A stretch of 64,000 nucleotides of DNA from Caldifarciminota bacterium (GTDB lineage Bacteria; Hydrothermota; Hydrothermia; UBA1063; CAJXJZ01), in contig JALSNX010000020.1 of assembly GCA_026986775.1 (NCBI GenBank), positions 1 to 64,000 of the forward strand, written 5' to 3'. Below the pieces are notes generated by a model that saw nothing but the letters and a program-made list of their open reading frames with translations, made no database searches and was not told where the DNA came from. This document shows, piece by piece, positions 54,312 to 63,316 of the stretch (positions are counted from its first letter, which is position 1; every line of letters begins with the position of its first letter). The position numbers and the translations under genes are program-made.

Positions 54312-55493
54312 ATGAAGGCATGGGTTTTACCTGAATACGGGAGAAGGTCAATAGTTGAAATACCGCACTTTATTCTTGAATATTTTGGTGCTGAAAGGCA
54401 CCCACTTATGGAGAATCATTCAGATTCTGTGACATTCAGGGAGTTTAAAATTAACATGGAAAAATCGCATCTTCTCTTTGTTCTAATTGATGGTCTGGGA
54501 TATAAGCTTTTTAACAGATTAAAGGAAGAAAATGCTGTTCCTTTTCTCTCATCTCTTAACTTTACATATCTTACAAGCACTTTCCCATCTACCACAGCAA
54601 CTGCACTGGTGAGCCTTTCAAGTGGCCTTGTTCCTTCAGAGCATGGTATTCTGGGGTTTAAGATGTTTTTACAGAGACCCTACACCACAATGAATACCAT
54701 TTTTTACACAGTGGAAGGACTGAAGGATACAAAAGTGCCTCTTAAGGAAGATGAGTTTATGCCGAAGTACTATATTTATGAAAGCCTTGCAAGAAAGGGC
54801 ATAAAGGTTTATCCTTTTTTGAAAAAGGACTTTATTGGCTCTTCATTTTCCAGAATTGTTTATGGTTTTAAAGAAAATGTCCCGCATGTACATGATGTAG
54901 ACCTTGTTGTGGTGGCGTCTAAAATTTTTAAAAAGGGTGGCGGAAGAAAGTTTATTTCCCTCTATACTCCCACGCTTGATTCTCTTTCTCATACTTATGG
55001 ACCTTATTCTGAAGAAGTAACAGCATTTATGCGTTTTTTTGATAGTGTGCTTGAGAGATACTTTTCACCTGTCCTCAACGATACTTTGCTGATTATTTCA
55101 GCGGACCATGGTCATATTGATACATCTTACGAGGGTGCGATTAATATCTGTGAAAGGGAAAGTATTTACAAGCGTATTATAGGCTATCCTGCAGGTGAAC
55201 CAAGAGCCGTGTATCTGAATGTAAGAAACAAAAAGGACTTCGTCAGAGACCTTAAAGAGGAGTTTGGTGATAAATTGAATGTAATGCTCAGACAGGATGT
55301 TGAGCACGAGGGTCTATGGGGAGGTAAGTTAAAAGATGAGTTCAGGGTGAGAGCAGGTGATGTGGTAATAATTCCGAAGGAAAATTACTATGTTGTATGC
55401 AAAGATGAACCAGAAAGCGTCTTGAAAATGAAGGGCAGGCACGGAGGCCTGTCCCTTGAAGAAATGCTGGTTCCTTTTATATACAGTAACTGA
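54312..55493 (+). CDS. Alkaline phosphatase-superfamily phosphodiesterase (NPP-like)
   Basis: A 393-residue protein of the type I phosphodiesterase/nucleotide pyrophosphatase fold. The metal and nucleophile motifs are LFVLIDGLG (near 60), TSTFPSTTATALVSLSSG with the nucleophile threonine (near 93), EHGILGF, YTPTLDSLSHTYGP with metal Asp/His, and ISADHGH (near 265), with KGRHGGLSLEEM at the end. There is no signal peptide. The substrate is unknown. It stands alone between the CRISPR leader and a convergent lipoprotein gene. Confidence 0.85.
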   Translation: MKAWVLPEYGRRSIVEIPHFILEYFGAERHPLMENHSDSVTFREFKINMEKSHLLFVLIDGLGYKLFNRLKEENAVPFLSSLNFTYLTSTFPSTTATALVSLSSGLVPSEHGILGFKMFLQRPYTTMNTIFYTVEGLKDTKVPLKEDEFMPKYYIYESLARKGIKVYPFLKKDFIGSSFSRIVYGFKENVPHVHDVDLVVVASKIFKKGGGRKFISLYTPTLDSLSHTYGPYSEEVTAFMRFFDSVLERYFSPVLNDTLLIISADHGHIDTSYEGAINICERESIYKRIIGYPAGEPRAVYLNVRNKKDFVRDLKEEFGDKLNVMLRQDVEHEGLWGGKLKDEFRVRAGDVVIIPKENYYVVCKDEPESVLKMKGRHGGLSLEEMLVPFIYSN

Positions 55494-55496
55494 CTC

Positions 55497-57167
55497 TTAT
55501 AGTTTAGAAGCAAAGAGTATCTCGGTGCGTAGTCTGTTCTTTATATTCGGGTCTTCTCCGATGTGAGAGAATATTATGTTGGCATTCTTGTCAAGTACAA
55601 AGTATGCTGGGACTCCGGATACGTAAAAGTATTTGCGCAATGCATTACAGCCATAAGCCTGGGTAAAATAGAATGCGTTTTTGTCAAGGAATTTTTCCAC
55701 TTCATCTTTTGAATTGGTGGAGCATGCCAGAAATCCAAATTCTTTTCTGTCTTTCAACTCAAGATATAATTCGTTTTCAAAGGGTATCTCTTTCCTGCAG
55801 TGAGGACAATATACAGACCAGAATTTGATTATCCATGCTTTGCCATGGAGTGCGTGGGTATGTAAGGTGCCACCTTTTAAGAGAGTGAATCTTACCTCTT
55901 TATTTATGGGTTTTGCTTTCTTTTGTAATACAGGCTTGAGCATAGAAAAGAGGCTATCATCATCAGGATTGTTGAATACATTTCTTGCCACCGTGTCAAC
56001 AGGATTTTTGGACAGTAAAGTAAGGGCCGCATCCTTACAGTCTTTTGAAGAATATTTTCCTGTGATTTTATAGATGTCAATAATCTGTCGGTAACCCTCC
56101 TCAGTGTAATAATGGGGTATATTATAGTTATCACACTTTTTGAATTCTGAAATGGCATCTTTGTATTTCTTGTTTCTTTTAAGATAATAACCTTTTGCAA
56201 AATGATAACTTATAAGGTCTGAAGTGCTCCAGAGTTTTACAAGGTATGATGGACTTCCGAATTCATTGATAAAAGTTCTTTTAACTATGTTAATGGTATC
56301 GTTTTCGTCAATGTAAGGAAAGAGTTCGGGAATGTAATAGGTAAGTTGTAATGTGACTGATGTTACTGGAAATTTCTTGATGGAGGTAAATAACTCTTTG
56401 AGATACTTTTTGTTTTTATTGCCCTTCAGGGTTGTATCTGCGAGGAATGCCATAAATTGAAGTGCATACTGATTATCGGGATGTTTTATTATAAGGTTTT
56501 TGTAAATATTGAGCATGGTGTCCTGTTTTATTTTACCTGTGGATAGAAGGTAATAATAGACTCTCGGTGAATTTTTGCCATAGGGCCATCTCTTCAGATA
56601 AAAAGTTATGGTTGAATCAAGAAGCGGAAAATCCTTTTGTGTTCCCTTTTTAATCTCATACATGATTTTGATGAGGTAGTAGGTTTCCATTTCATCTAAA
56701 GAATCACGGTTTTCATAAAATTCTTCTGCCATATCATAGAGTTCTTTGGGAGATATGGAATCAAGATAAAATAGCATGTAGGTTACAATCGGGGACTTTA
56801 TGTTTTTAATGATTGAAATCATGCCCGCTGGCAGAGTATAAAAGTGTCTGAAATAAGAAAGAGCAATGTTCACCGATGAATTGGCTTTTGTTGTGTCAAT
56901 TCCCCAGAATTTCACGGTGGAATCTGAATGCTCATAGTATCCTATAAAACCATAGGCCGTATTTGTGGGAGTGAATTTCTTCTGCTTTAGTATAATAAAA
57001 CTATCGCTGTCACCGAAAACTTCAAGTATGTATAACTTTTTATCTGTTTGAGGTAGGTTCACTGACTCTCCAGAGTGATACATATAATGCAACTCTGTTG
57101 ATATATTTTTGTTTTTACATCCATACAGTGTTATCAGTGTCAGGACAATAAAAAACATTCTCTTCAT
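55497..57167 (-). CDS. Lipoprotein with C-terminal TlpA-like thioredoxin domain
   Basis: A 556-residue envelope lipoprotein. The signal peptide ends in a lipobox with Cys16 (ITLYGC). A central helical region (about 130-400) has TPR-like repeats (FAKGYYLKRNKKYKDAISEF). The C-terminal 130 residues form a thioredoxin fold with active site WSVYCPHCRKEIP (CPHC near 445) and a cis-Pro loop (SGVPAYFVLD). This is the pattern of TlpA/ResA-type thiol reductases that reduce exported proteins or cytochrome precursors; here the client is unknown. It overlaps cinA by 4 bases. Confidence 0.85.
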   Translation of the reverse strand: MKRMFFIVLTLITLYGCKNKNISTELHYMYHSGESVNLPQTDKKLYILEVFGDSDSFIILKQKKFTPTNTAYGFIGYYEHSDSTVKFWGIDTTKANSSVNIALSYFRHFYTLPAGMISIIKNIKSPIVTYMLFYLDSISPKELYDMAEEFYENRDSLDEMETYYLIKIMYEIKKGTQKDFPLLDSTITFYLKRWPYGKNSPRVYYYLLSTGKIKQDTMLNIYKNLIIKHPDNQYALQFMAFLADTTLKGNKNKKYLKELFTSIKKFPVTSVTLQLTYYIPELFPYIDENDTINIVKRTFINEFGSPSYLVKLWSTSDLISYHFAKGYYLKRNKKYKDAISEFKKCDNYNIPHYYTEEGYRQIIDIYKITGKYSSKDCKDAALTLLSKNPVDTVARNVFNNPDDDSLFSMLKPVLQKKAKPINKEVRFTLLKGGTLHTHALHGKAWIIKFWSVYCPHCRKEIPFENELYLELKDRKEFGFLACSTNSKDEVEKFLDKNAFYFTQAYGCNALRKYFYVSGVPAYFVLDKNANIIFSHIGEDPNIKNRLRTEILFASKL

Positions 57168-58366
57168 ATTAGCATCCTCCTTGCTAAGTCAAGTGCCCAT
57201 AATGCTGCCTGTTTTTTTATTTCCTCCCTTGAACCCTTAAAGTTCTTTTTTATTACTTTAGTCGTTTTACCATCTGTAAAACCGATATAAACCAGTCCCA
57301 CAGGCTTTTGGGGTGTACCACCTGTGGGGCCTGCAATTCCTGTGGTGGAAATACCTATGTAGGTTTTCAATAAATTACGGACACCTTCTGCCATCTGACG
57401 GGCTATCTGTTCTGAAACTGCTCCATATTTCTCTAAAGTGTCCCTGCTACAGCCGAGTATATTTGCCTTTACGTCGTTTGAGTATGCAATTATACCACCA
57501 ATGAAATAGGCACTTGAGCCTGAGACCTGTGTTATCAGATGACCTATAAGCCCTCCTGTGCATGACTCTGCCGTGGCGACGGTAAGATTTTTCCCTTTCA
57601 TTATTTTACCGAAAACTTCTGGTAATTCCTCGTCGTTATCAGAGTAAAGGTCTTTTCCCAGTTTTTGCTTTAAAAGGGGCTCTATCCTGTAAAGTTCTTC
57701 TTCATTGTTATACCTGAGTTTGAGTTTTACTCCATAAATAGAGGGATAATATCCCACTTCTATCCTGCCTTCTGGGTCTATCTTTTGGATTATATCCTGC
57801 AGGTTTACCTCTCTCGTGCCAAATGTCCTGTAAATTTTAACAATACCGCGTTCGGTGGGTATTAATTTCAGGCTATTGAAAGCATTTAATAGAGTTGGTT
57901 CAAGTTCCCTTGGGGGACCCGGTAGAACTATAATTGTGGTATTATTTTTCTGGCATATCAGGCCCGGTGCAAGGCCAGCGGGATTTTCCACGGTTTTACA
58001 CTTCTCAGGATAAAAGGCATAATTTTTATGTAGAGGATTATCTGGTAGCCCCCATTCTTTGACGCGTTTTTCTATACTCTCATGGAGTTTAGCATTGAAT
58101 ATGAGTTCCTCATTCAGAAATATGGCCAATGCCTTTCGTGTTACGTCGTCACGAGTGGGGCCAAGTCCGCCTGTAACGAACACTATTTCATAATCCTTTC
58201 CTCCATTGAGAGCATCCACTATAGCCTGGATATTATCTTTTACCGTAATCTCTCTTTCAATAGTGATACCGAATTTCTTTGATTCTTCTGCAATTATGGC
58301 AAGATCTTTATTTACTATATCCCCACACAGTATCTCATTCCCAACAGTAACAACAACCCCTTTCAT
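57164..58366 (-). CDS. cinA: CinA (NMN amidohydrolase / ADP-ribose pyrophosphatase)
   Basis: A 400-residue two-domain protein. The N-terminal MoaB-like domain (about 1-170: VVTVGNEILCGDIVNKD, FVTGGLGPTRDD, VLPGPPREL) has ADP-ribose pyrophosphatase activity in homologues. The C-terminal domain (about 245-400: ATAESCTGGLIGHLITQVSGSS, TGIAGPTGG, VGLVYIGF) is a nicotinamide-mononucleotide amidohydrolase. The two together suggest NAD by-product recycling. ATG 58366 lies 9 bases after a TATAAT box, so the message has almost no leader. Confidence 0.94.
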   Translation of the reverse strand: MKGVVVTVGNEILCGDIVNKDLAIIAEESKKFGITIEREITVKDNIQAIVDALNGGKDYEIVFVTGGLGPTRDDVTRKALAIFLNEELIFNAKLHESIEKRVKEWGLPDNPLHKNYAFYPEKCKTVENPAGLAPGLICQKNNTTIIVLPGPPRELEPTLLNAFNSLKLIPTERGIVKIYRTFGTREVNLQDIIQKIDPEGRIEVGYYPSIYGVKLKLRYNNEEELYRIEPLLKQKLGKDLYSDNDEELPEVFGKIMKGKNLTVATAESCTGGLIGHLITQVSGSSAYFIGGIIAYSNDVKANILGCSRDTLEKYGAVSEQIARQMAEGVRNLLKTYIGISTTGIAGPTGGTPQKPVGLVYIGFTDGKTTKVIKKNFKGSREEIKKQAALWALDLARRMLI

Positions 58367-58381
58367 AGTATTTCAATTATA
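58367..58381 (-). promoter_or_regulatory. -10 element of cinA, near-leaderless
   Basis: On the minus strand TATAAT (58376-58381) is followed by 9 bases and ATG 58366. The -35 is weak (about TTTTTA). No Shine-Dalgarno is visible. The predicted leader is at most 2-3 bases. Confidence 0.45.
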
Positions 58382-58407
58382 AGCCTATTTAAATGTTTTA
58401 AAAACAA

Positions 58408-58485
58408 GTGTCTTGACAGTACGATATGATTTTACTAAATATCAAGACACAGATACTTGACAGAACGAGAATTGAGTATTATAAT
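58408..58485 (+). promoter_or_regulatory. Consensus promoter and inverted repeats before peroxiredoxin
   Basis: The promoter is fully consensus: TTGACA (58457-58462), 17-base spacer, TATAAT (58480-58485). Upstream, GTGTCTTGA (58408-58416) and its reverse complement TCAAGACAC (58442-58450) form a 9-bp inverted repeat. A third related copy ACTTGACAG overlaps the -35. TTGACA at 58413 could also be a second -35, but its -10 would be weak (TAAATA). The layout suggests a regulator binding the repeats, perhaps in response to oxygen. Confidence 0.75.
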
Positions 58486-58523
58486 AATTACAAATCAATA
58501 AGGATTAAAAAAGGAGGAGAAAG

Positions 58524-59183
58524 ATGGAAGAAAGAGGAATACCGGTACTGGGAGAAAAGTTCCCTGAAATGGAAGTAAACACAACACATGGAAGGATGAA
58601 ACTGCCGGATGCTTTCAAGGGTAAATGGTTCGTTCTCTTCAGTCATCCTGCTGATTTTACACCTGTGTGTACAACTGAATTCTATGCGATGCAGATAAGG
58701 CTTGAGAAGTTTAAGGAACTCGGTGCTGAGGTTATAGGATTGAGTGTTGACCAGGTGTTCTCCCACCTCAAGTGGATGGAGTGGATAAAGGACAATCTTA
58801 ATGTGGAAATTACATTCCCTGTTATAGCAGATGATACAGGTGCCGTTGCAAAGAAACTTGGTATGATACCTGCTGGAGCAACAGCAACGGCAAGGGCTGT
58901 GTTCATAGTTGACCCTAAGGGAACTATTCGTGCAATAGTTTACTATCCTCCTGAAGTTGGAAGGGACTGGGATGAAATACTCAGGGCTTTGAAGGCTCTT
59001 CAGACTTCTGACAAGCATAAAGTTGCACTTCCACACAAATGGCCTGATAATGAACTTATTAAAGATAGGGCTATTGTGCCACCTGCTGGCACTGTTGATG
59101 CTATTAAGGAAAGAGAGGAAGCAAAGAAGAAGGGTGAAATTGAGTGTTATGACTGGTGGTTATGCCATAAAGAATTGAAGTAA
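58524..59183 (+). CDS. Peroxiredoxin, archaeal/Prx6-like type
   Basis: Thiol peroxidase reducing hydrogen peroxide and organic peroxides. The 219-residue protein has the peroxidatic Cys49 in [13 protein letters not shown] and the conserved Arg in [13 protein letters not shown]. The C-terminal extension carries two cysteines (Cys208 and Cys214, [12 protein letters not shown]), as in the thermophile Prx6-subfamily enzymes that form a resolving disulfide. AAAGGAGGAG precedes the ATG. It leads a cluster with superoxide reductase, a ferritin-like protein and rubredoxins, so peroxide produced by superoxide reductase can be removed next door. Confidence 0.95.
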   Translation: MEERGIPVLGEKFPEMEVNTTHGRMKLPDAFKGKWFVLFSHPADFTPVCTTEFYAMQIRLEKFKELGAEVIGLSVDQVFSHLKWMEWIKDNLNVEITFPVIADDTGAVAKKLGMIPAGATATARAVFIVDPKGTIRAIVYYPPEVGRDWDEILRALKALQTSDKHKVALPHKWPDNELIKDRAIVPPAGTVDAIKEREEAKKKGEIECYDWWLCHKELK

Positions 59184-59189
59184 ATTGTA

Positions 59190-59214
59190 AAGGCGGGCAA
59201 CTGCCCGCCTTTTT
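59190..59214 (+). terminator. Hairpin terminator after peroxiredoxin
   Basis: AAGGCGGGCA and TGCCCGCCTT pair around AC (59190-59211), followed by T's. The next gene starts only 23 bases later with no room for a full promoter, so this is probably a partial terminator that lowers downstream expression. Confidence 0.85.
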
Positions 59215-59236
59215 GTTAATAAAAAGGAGGTGGAAT

Positions 59237-59605
59237 ATGTTGAAAGATATGATACAAACAGGTGACTGGAAAGGTGAAAAACATGTGCCTGTTATAGATG
59301 CACCGGATAAGGTTAAAAAAGGTGAGGTTGTCAAAGTAGAGGTGAGTGTTGGAAAGGAGATACCCCATCCAAATACAATGGAACATCATATTTCATGGAT
59401 AGAACTCTACTTTAAACCAGATGATGAAAAATTTCCTGTAATGGTAGGACGATGTGGGTTTATGTCGCACGGTGAGGGCCAGGCGCTTGCTGAACCTCAT
59501 GTGGTAGTGACATTAAAACTTTCTAAGTCGGGAACTTTTTATGCTCTTTCCTATTGTAATATCCATGGTCTCTGGAGTTCAGAGAAGAAGATTGAGGTTG
59601 AGTAA
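59237..59605 (+). CDS. sor: Superoxide reductase (neelaredoxin/desulfoferrodoxin type)
   Basis: Reduces superoxide to peroxide without forming oxygen, an anaerobe strategy. From ATG 59237 it has 122 residues; an in-frame ATG at 59213 lies in the terminator. The Fe(His)4Cys site is complete: His16 (EKHVP), His44 (IPHPN), His50 (MEHH), Cys107 and His110 (YCNIHG). The conserved Glu14-Lys15 are present. The N-terminal desulforedoxin domain is absent, so this is the one-iron class. AAAGGAGG precedes the start. Confidence 0.95.
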   Translation: MLKDMIQTGDWKGEKHVPVIDAPDKVKKGEVVKVEVSVGKEIPHPNTMEHHISWIELYFKPDDEKFPVMVGRCGFMSHGEGQALAEPHVVVTLKLSKSGTFYALSYCNIHGLWSSEKKIEVE

Positions 59606-59611
59606 ATTTTC

Positions 59612-59627
59612 GGGGGCATCTGCCCCC
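59612..59627 (+). other. GC-rich hairpin between sor and the ferritin-like gene
   Basis: GGGGGCA-TC-TGCCCCC forms a 7-bp stem with a 2-base loop. No T-run follows, so it is unlikely to terminate. It may protect or separate the upstream and downstream parts of the mRNA. Confidence 0.6.
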
Positions 59628-59647
59628 ATGAAGTAGAGGAGGAGTTT

Positions 59648-60136
59648 ATGGACCTTGAAAAATATACACTGAAAGACCTCTTCGTTATAGCAATAAATTC
59701 AGAAATAGAGAGCAAAAAGGTGTATGAAAGGCTGGAGGAAAGAGTGGACAATATTCTGCTTAAGGAAAGGTTTCAGTTCCTTGCCAAAGAAGAAGATAAA
59801 CACAGATCTTATCTTGAGAAAAGTTTTGCGAAAAAATTTCCTGGCGAAAAAATTGAGTTATCTTCTACTATCACAACCCCTTTGCCAGAAATTAAAGCAG
59901 ATGATGATATGCCCATAAGTGAAATTCTGCAGAGCGCCATGGATGCTGAGATGGCAGCCCGTGAGTTTTATTTGAGCCTTTCTGAGAAAGTTGAGGAAGA
60001 GGAACTTGTTAAAATGCTGAAGATATTTGCTGACATGGAACTTGGACATTATAGACTGCTTGAGATAGAGAAACAACTTGCAGAAAAATTTGAGGACTAT
60101 GAGGCCATGTGGCCTGAATTTCATGTGGGACCATAG
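59648..60136 (+). CDS. Rubrerythrin-like di-iron ferritin-fold protein
   Basis: A 162-residue four-helix protein with the ferritin-like carboxylate/His pattern: [38 protein letters not shown] and [13 protein letters not shown]. It lacks the rubredoxin domain of classic rubrerythrins; electrons may come from the separate rubredoxins encoded next to it. The likely role is peroxide reduction or iron handling. AGGAGGAG precedes ATG 59648. Confidence 0.85.
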   Translation: MDLEKYTLKDLFVIAINSEIESKKVYERLEERVDNILLKERFQFLAKEEDKHRSYLEKSFAKKFPGEKIELSSTITTPLPEIKADDDMPISEILQSAMDAEMAAREFYLSLSEKVEEEELVKMLKIFADMELGHYRLLEIEKQLAEKFEDYEAMWPEFHVGP

Positions 60137-60144
60137 GGGGTATT

Positions 60145-60837
60145 ATGAATAAAAAAGCACTTCACAAGATTAGTTATGGGCTGTATGTTGTATCATCTCT
60201 CAGTAAAAATGGAGAATACAATGGCCAGATAGCCAATACGGTTTTTCAGATAACGTCAGAGCCCGTTAGAATTGCAGTTTCTCTTAATAAAGAAAATCTC
60301 ACCCATAAGTATGTAAGTGAGAGTGGAGTCTTTTCTGTGTCCGTTCTTGCTCAGGATACCCCTCTGAAATTTATAGGAAAATTTGGTTTTAAAAGTGGCA
60401 GAGACATAGATAAGTTTGAAGGGACTGAGTTTAAAAAGGGAACACTTGGAACTCCTATAGTTCTTGACCATACCATAGCATATCTTGAGGCAAAGGTTAC
60501 AGATAAACTTGATGTGGGAACCCATACCATTTTCGTGGGTGATGTTGTTGATGCGGACGTATTACTTGAAAAACCACCCATGACCTATGATTATTATCAC
60601 AAGGTTAAACGGGGGACAGCACCTAAAACAGCTCCCACGTATATAGAAGAACAGAAAAAAACCGAAAAAAAGACCTACAAAAAGTACAGATGTAAAATCT
60701 GTGGTTATGTTTATGACCCTGAACTTGGTGATGCATCGCAGGATATAAAGGCAGGTATACCATTTGAGGAATTACCTGATGATTGGACCTGTCCTGTATG
60801 TGGCGCTCCTAAAGAGGATTTTGTTGAAATAGATTGA
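60145..60837 (+). CDS. Flavin reductase-rubredoxin fusion (high-molecular-weight rubredoxin)
   Basis: A 230-residue two-domain electron carrier. Residues about 1-160 form a flavin reductase-like FMN-binding domain ([48 protein letters not shown]). Residues about 178-230 are a rubredoxin with both CxxCG knuckles ([11 protein letters not shown] and [11 protein letters not shown]). Such Hrb proteins feed electrons from NAD(P)H-linked partners to oxygen- or peroxide-reducing di-iron proteins. Here it probably serves the superoxide reductase and ferritin-like protein upstream. The gap to the upstream gene is 8 bases. Confidence 0.92.
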   Translation: MNKKALHKISYGLYVVSSLSKNGEYNGQIANTVFQITSEPVRIAVSLNKENLTHKYVSESGVFSVSVLAQDTPLKFIGKFGFKSGRDIDKFEGTEFKKGTLGTPIVLDHTIAYLEAKVTDKLDVGTHTIFVGDVVDADVLLEKPPMTYDYYHKVKRGTAPKTAPTYIEEQKKTEKKTYKKYRCKICGYVYDPELGDASQDIKAGIPFEELPDDWTCPVCGAPKEDFVEID

Positions 60838-60847
60838 GGAGGGAAAA

Positions 60848-61009
60848 ATGAAGAAATACAGATGTACAATATGTGGATATATTTATGACCCTGAAGAAGG
60901 GGATCAGGAAAATGGAATAGCACCCGGTACACCATTTGAAAAACTACCTGATGACTGGACCTGTCCCCTGTGCGGGGCAGATAAATCTCAATTTGAAGAG
61001 ATAGACTGA
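60848..61009 (+). CDS. Rubredoxin (53 aa)
   Basis: A short gene encoding a 53-residue rubredoxin. The iron ligands are Cys6, Cys9, Cys39 and Cys42 in [14 protein letters not shown] and [16 protein letters not shown]. It has GGAGGG before ATG 60848 and is the last gene of the oxygen-defence cluster. It is similar to the rubredoxin domain fused to the preceding flavoprotein and may have arisen from it by duplication. Confidence 0.95.
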   Translation: MKKYRCTICGYIYDPEEGDQENGIAPGTPFEKLPDDWTCPLCGADKSQFEEID

Positions 61010-61013
61010 AAAT

Positions 61014-61041
61014 AAAGGGCGGTGTTCATACATCGCCCTTT
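61014..61041. terminator. Bidirectional hairpin terminator
   Basis: AAAGGGCGGTG and CATCGCCCTTT pair with one G-T pair and a TTCATA loop. It closes the rubredoxin gene. The stop codon of the convergent glycosyltransferase gene (61026) lies in its loop. Confidence 0.8.
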
Positions 61042-62225
61042 ATCAATTTTACATATTGTCTCTGGTAGTTCTCCCATGTAAATTTTAAAACGCTTTTTCT
61101 AATGCTTTCAGACATTGAAAAGAGTTTTTCCCTGTTTGTGAAAAGGTCGTGCAGTATTTCTATGGTTTTTTCTATGTCATCGGGTTCTACTATAAACCCA
61201 TTTGCATTGTTTTCAATAATGTCGGGAGCAATGGAATAGGGGCTTGCAACAGGTACAAGGCCCATGGCCATTGCCTCTAAAAGAGCAAGACCTGATGCAT
61301 CATACAACGTTGGAAAATAGAAGACATCCATATTCTGATAAATATTAAAGAGGGTATTGTGATTTACAAAACCATAAAGATTAACGTTTTGAGGAAGATT
61401 TTTTAGTATCCTTTTTGAAACCGCATTACCGAATACGTGAAAATCCGCAAAAGACGTTGTTTTACTCGCCACCTCTTTTAAGAAGTGAAAGCCCTTGGAG
61501 AAAGACAAAAGACCGCAGAAAGCCACATTGAGTCTTTTGGTGGCGCTATGTTTTTTATGTTTATTTTTCACGTTATCTGTATGGTTAAACCCATAGAAAA
61601 CGATAGTTATTTTGTTTTCATCCACTTTATTTTCCAGCAGTGTTTTTTTTAGGAAAGTTGAAGGTGCCACCACAATATCTGCATATTTAAACTCCTCTGA
61701 ATAATGAGATATCATTGTTTCTGAATAATTTAGAGGGAAATACTGTCTGTATTCAGGATACTTTTCATACAGTTTTTTTATCCATAAAGGGTGTGGCTGT
61801 GCTGCTTCAAGTATCAGGGTTTTTTTGCTGGTGTATTCTTTTTTGAGTTTCGGATACAGGTAGAATGCATTGGTATGGAAGGTGATTATATGGGTGGTAT
61901 CATCAGTGATGAGGTTGAGCAAATTTTTCTGAAAAATTAATTGTTTCTTAAAAAGTAATCTGTTTCTCATTCTCATGAAGATATTTAATCTTGCCCATAA
62001 ACTTAATAAAAACTCCCATGATAGGTTGAGGCAGTGAACATTCTGGTGATGGATACGTGGAGAGAATCTTGTTTTTTTTAGGTCCAGAAATGTTTTTTTA
62101 ATGAAATTAGGTAGGCATGTATGGTAAAGTCCTGTATAAAAATTGTATGGTATTCTGTACTTTTCCATGCCTTCTACCAGTCTGTAAATGTGCTGTCTGG
62201 AATGATGGTATATAAGAACCTTCAT
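61026..62225 (-). CDS. Glycosyltransferase, GT4 family
   Basis: A 399-residue GT-B glycosyltransferase acting on a cell-surface polysaccharide or lipid carrier. The C-terminal Rossmann domain has AFCGLLSFSKGFHFL, a VNLYGFVNH segment, MDVFYFPTLYDASGLALLEAMAMGLVPVAS with the donor-binding E-x7-E-like pattern, and GFIVEPDDIE. The N-terminal acceptor domain begins MKVLIYHHSRQHIYR. Its neighbours are another GT4 enzyme and a polymerase, all on the same strand and overlapping, which indicates a polysaccharide gene cluster continuing to the right. Confidence 0.88.
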   Translation of the reverse strand: MKVLIYHHSRQHIYRLVEGMEKYRIPYNFYTGLYHTCLPNFIKKTFLDLKKTRFSPRIHHQNVHCLNLSWEFLLSLWARLNIFMRMRNRLLFKKQLIFQKNLLNLITDDTTHIITFHTNAFYLYPKLKKEYTSKKTLILEAAQPHPLWIKKLYEKYPEYRQYFPLNYSETMISHYSEEFKYADIVVAPSTFLKKTLLENKVDENKITIVFYGFNHTDNVKNKHKKHSATKRLNVAFCGLLSFSKGFHFLKEVASKTTSFADFHVFGNAVSKRILKNLPQNVNLYGFVNHNTLFNIYQNMDVFYFPTLYDASGLALLEAMAMGLVPVASPYSIAPDIIENNANGFIVEPDDIEKTIEILHDLFTNREKLFSMSESIRKSVLKFTWENYQRQYVKLIKGDV

Positions 62226-63316
62226 GTCCTGAGTATTTTATATAGTAAGGTTGCGTGTTTTTCCCATGAAAAGGATAAAATCCTGTTTTTCCCTTTTTCT
62301 ATTAGTTTTTTTCTGAGTTCTGTGTCTTTTATTAACATATCCATTTTTTTCGCAATATCTTCTGGGTCAAGTGGGTCTATATATAAGGCTGCATCCTGAC
62401 ATATTTCTGGAAGGGAACTTGCCCTTGAACTTATGACAGGTGTATTAAAATACATTGCTTCAAAGGGGGTAAGTGGGAATGCTTCAAGCAATGTAGTTGT
62501 TATGTAAAAAACTGCATTTTCATAAAGATCTTTCAGGTACCTGTGTTCAACGGCTCCTAAAAAGTGTATTTTATTCCATACAGGTTTATTCCTAAAGGGA
62601 CCTGTAATTTTCTCAAAATATTTTTTATCCATTATTTTACCGGCAATAACAAGATGAAGTTCTGGATATTTTTTGTGAAGAATCTCAAATGCCTTAAGTA
62701 GCGCAGGATAGTTCTTGTGATACGTGATATTTGATACTGCCAGAATGTAGGGTTTGAAACCATCTGTAGGGAAAGGTTCATAGGCCTGCTCCATATTAAC
62801 TCCACTGTAAAGGACATAAAAGTTAGGCTTTTTCATCTTCACGGCTTTTTTTAGAAGATTGTAGGATATGAAAATTGTTCTATCTGCCCGCATAATTGAG
62901 AACCTTGCAATTATCCTCTGAAACAGCCTTTTTAGATTATAGGATATGCTTTTTGATTTGATAACATTGAAGAAAAGATTCGGATTCTGGAAAACAAGCA
63001 CCTGTTTCTTTAAAGTAAAAAAGCAAGCCACATTACCAGGCATATAAACTACATCTATACTGTATTTCTTTGCAAGTATGGGGCACATTATCTGCTCGGT
63101 AATGAATCTTATATGGTATGGGAGATATGGAAAGTTAATGAAAATTGTCCTGTTTTTTCCAAGGAAGGAGGAAAGTTCAGTGTAATTTTTGGTATTGGTC
63201 CATATTATAAGATATACGTCTTTATGGATATCTCTGAGGGCTTTTAACTGATTTTTCAAATACTCCAGCCCTCCACCGAAAAATGCGCTCTGAGCATTTA
63301 CAAGTATGCGTATCAT
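62222..63316 (-). CDS. Glycosyltransferase, GT4 family
   Basis: A 364-residue GT-B enzyme. Features are the N-terminal VNAQSAFFGGGLEYLKNQLKAL glycine-rich loop, YILAVSNITYHKNYPALLKAF at the inter-domain start, HLVIAGK, IHFLGAVEHRYLKDLYENA and LLEAFPLTPFEAMYFNTPVISSRASSLPEICQDAALY. The last stretch contains the E-x7-E motif typical of GT4. It overlaps both neighbours by 4 bases. Confidence 0.9.
   Translation of the reverse strand: MIRILVNAQSAFFGGGLEYLKNQLKALRDIHKDVYLIIWTNTKNYTELSSFLGKNRTIFINFPYLPYHIRFITEQIMCPILAKKYSIDVVYMPGNVACFFTLKKQVLVFQNPNLFFNVIKSKSISYNLKRLFQRIIARFSIMRADRTIFISYNLLKKAVKMKKPNFYVLYSGVNMEQAYEPFPTDGFKPYILAVSNITYHKNYPALLKAFEILHKKYPELHLVIAGKIMDKKYFEKITGPFRNKPVWNKIHFLGAVEHRYLKDLYENAVFYITTTLLEAFPLTPFEAMYFNTPVISSRASSLPEICQDAALYIDPLDPEDIAKKMDMLIKDTELRKKLIEKGKNRILSFSWEKHATLLYKILRT

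Noticed and set aside
58413-58441. A second full promoter (TTGACA, 17 bases, TAAATA) before peroxiredoxin
   Set aside because: The -10 matches only about 3 of 6 positions. I treat the TTGACA as part of the inverted-repeat operator.
59612-59627. Hairpin after superoxide reductase as a terminator
   Set aside because: No T-run follows the stem and the next gene has no visible promoter, so I list it only as a hairpin.
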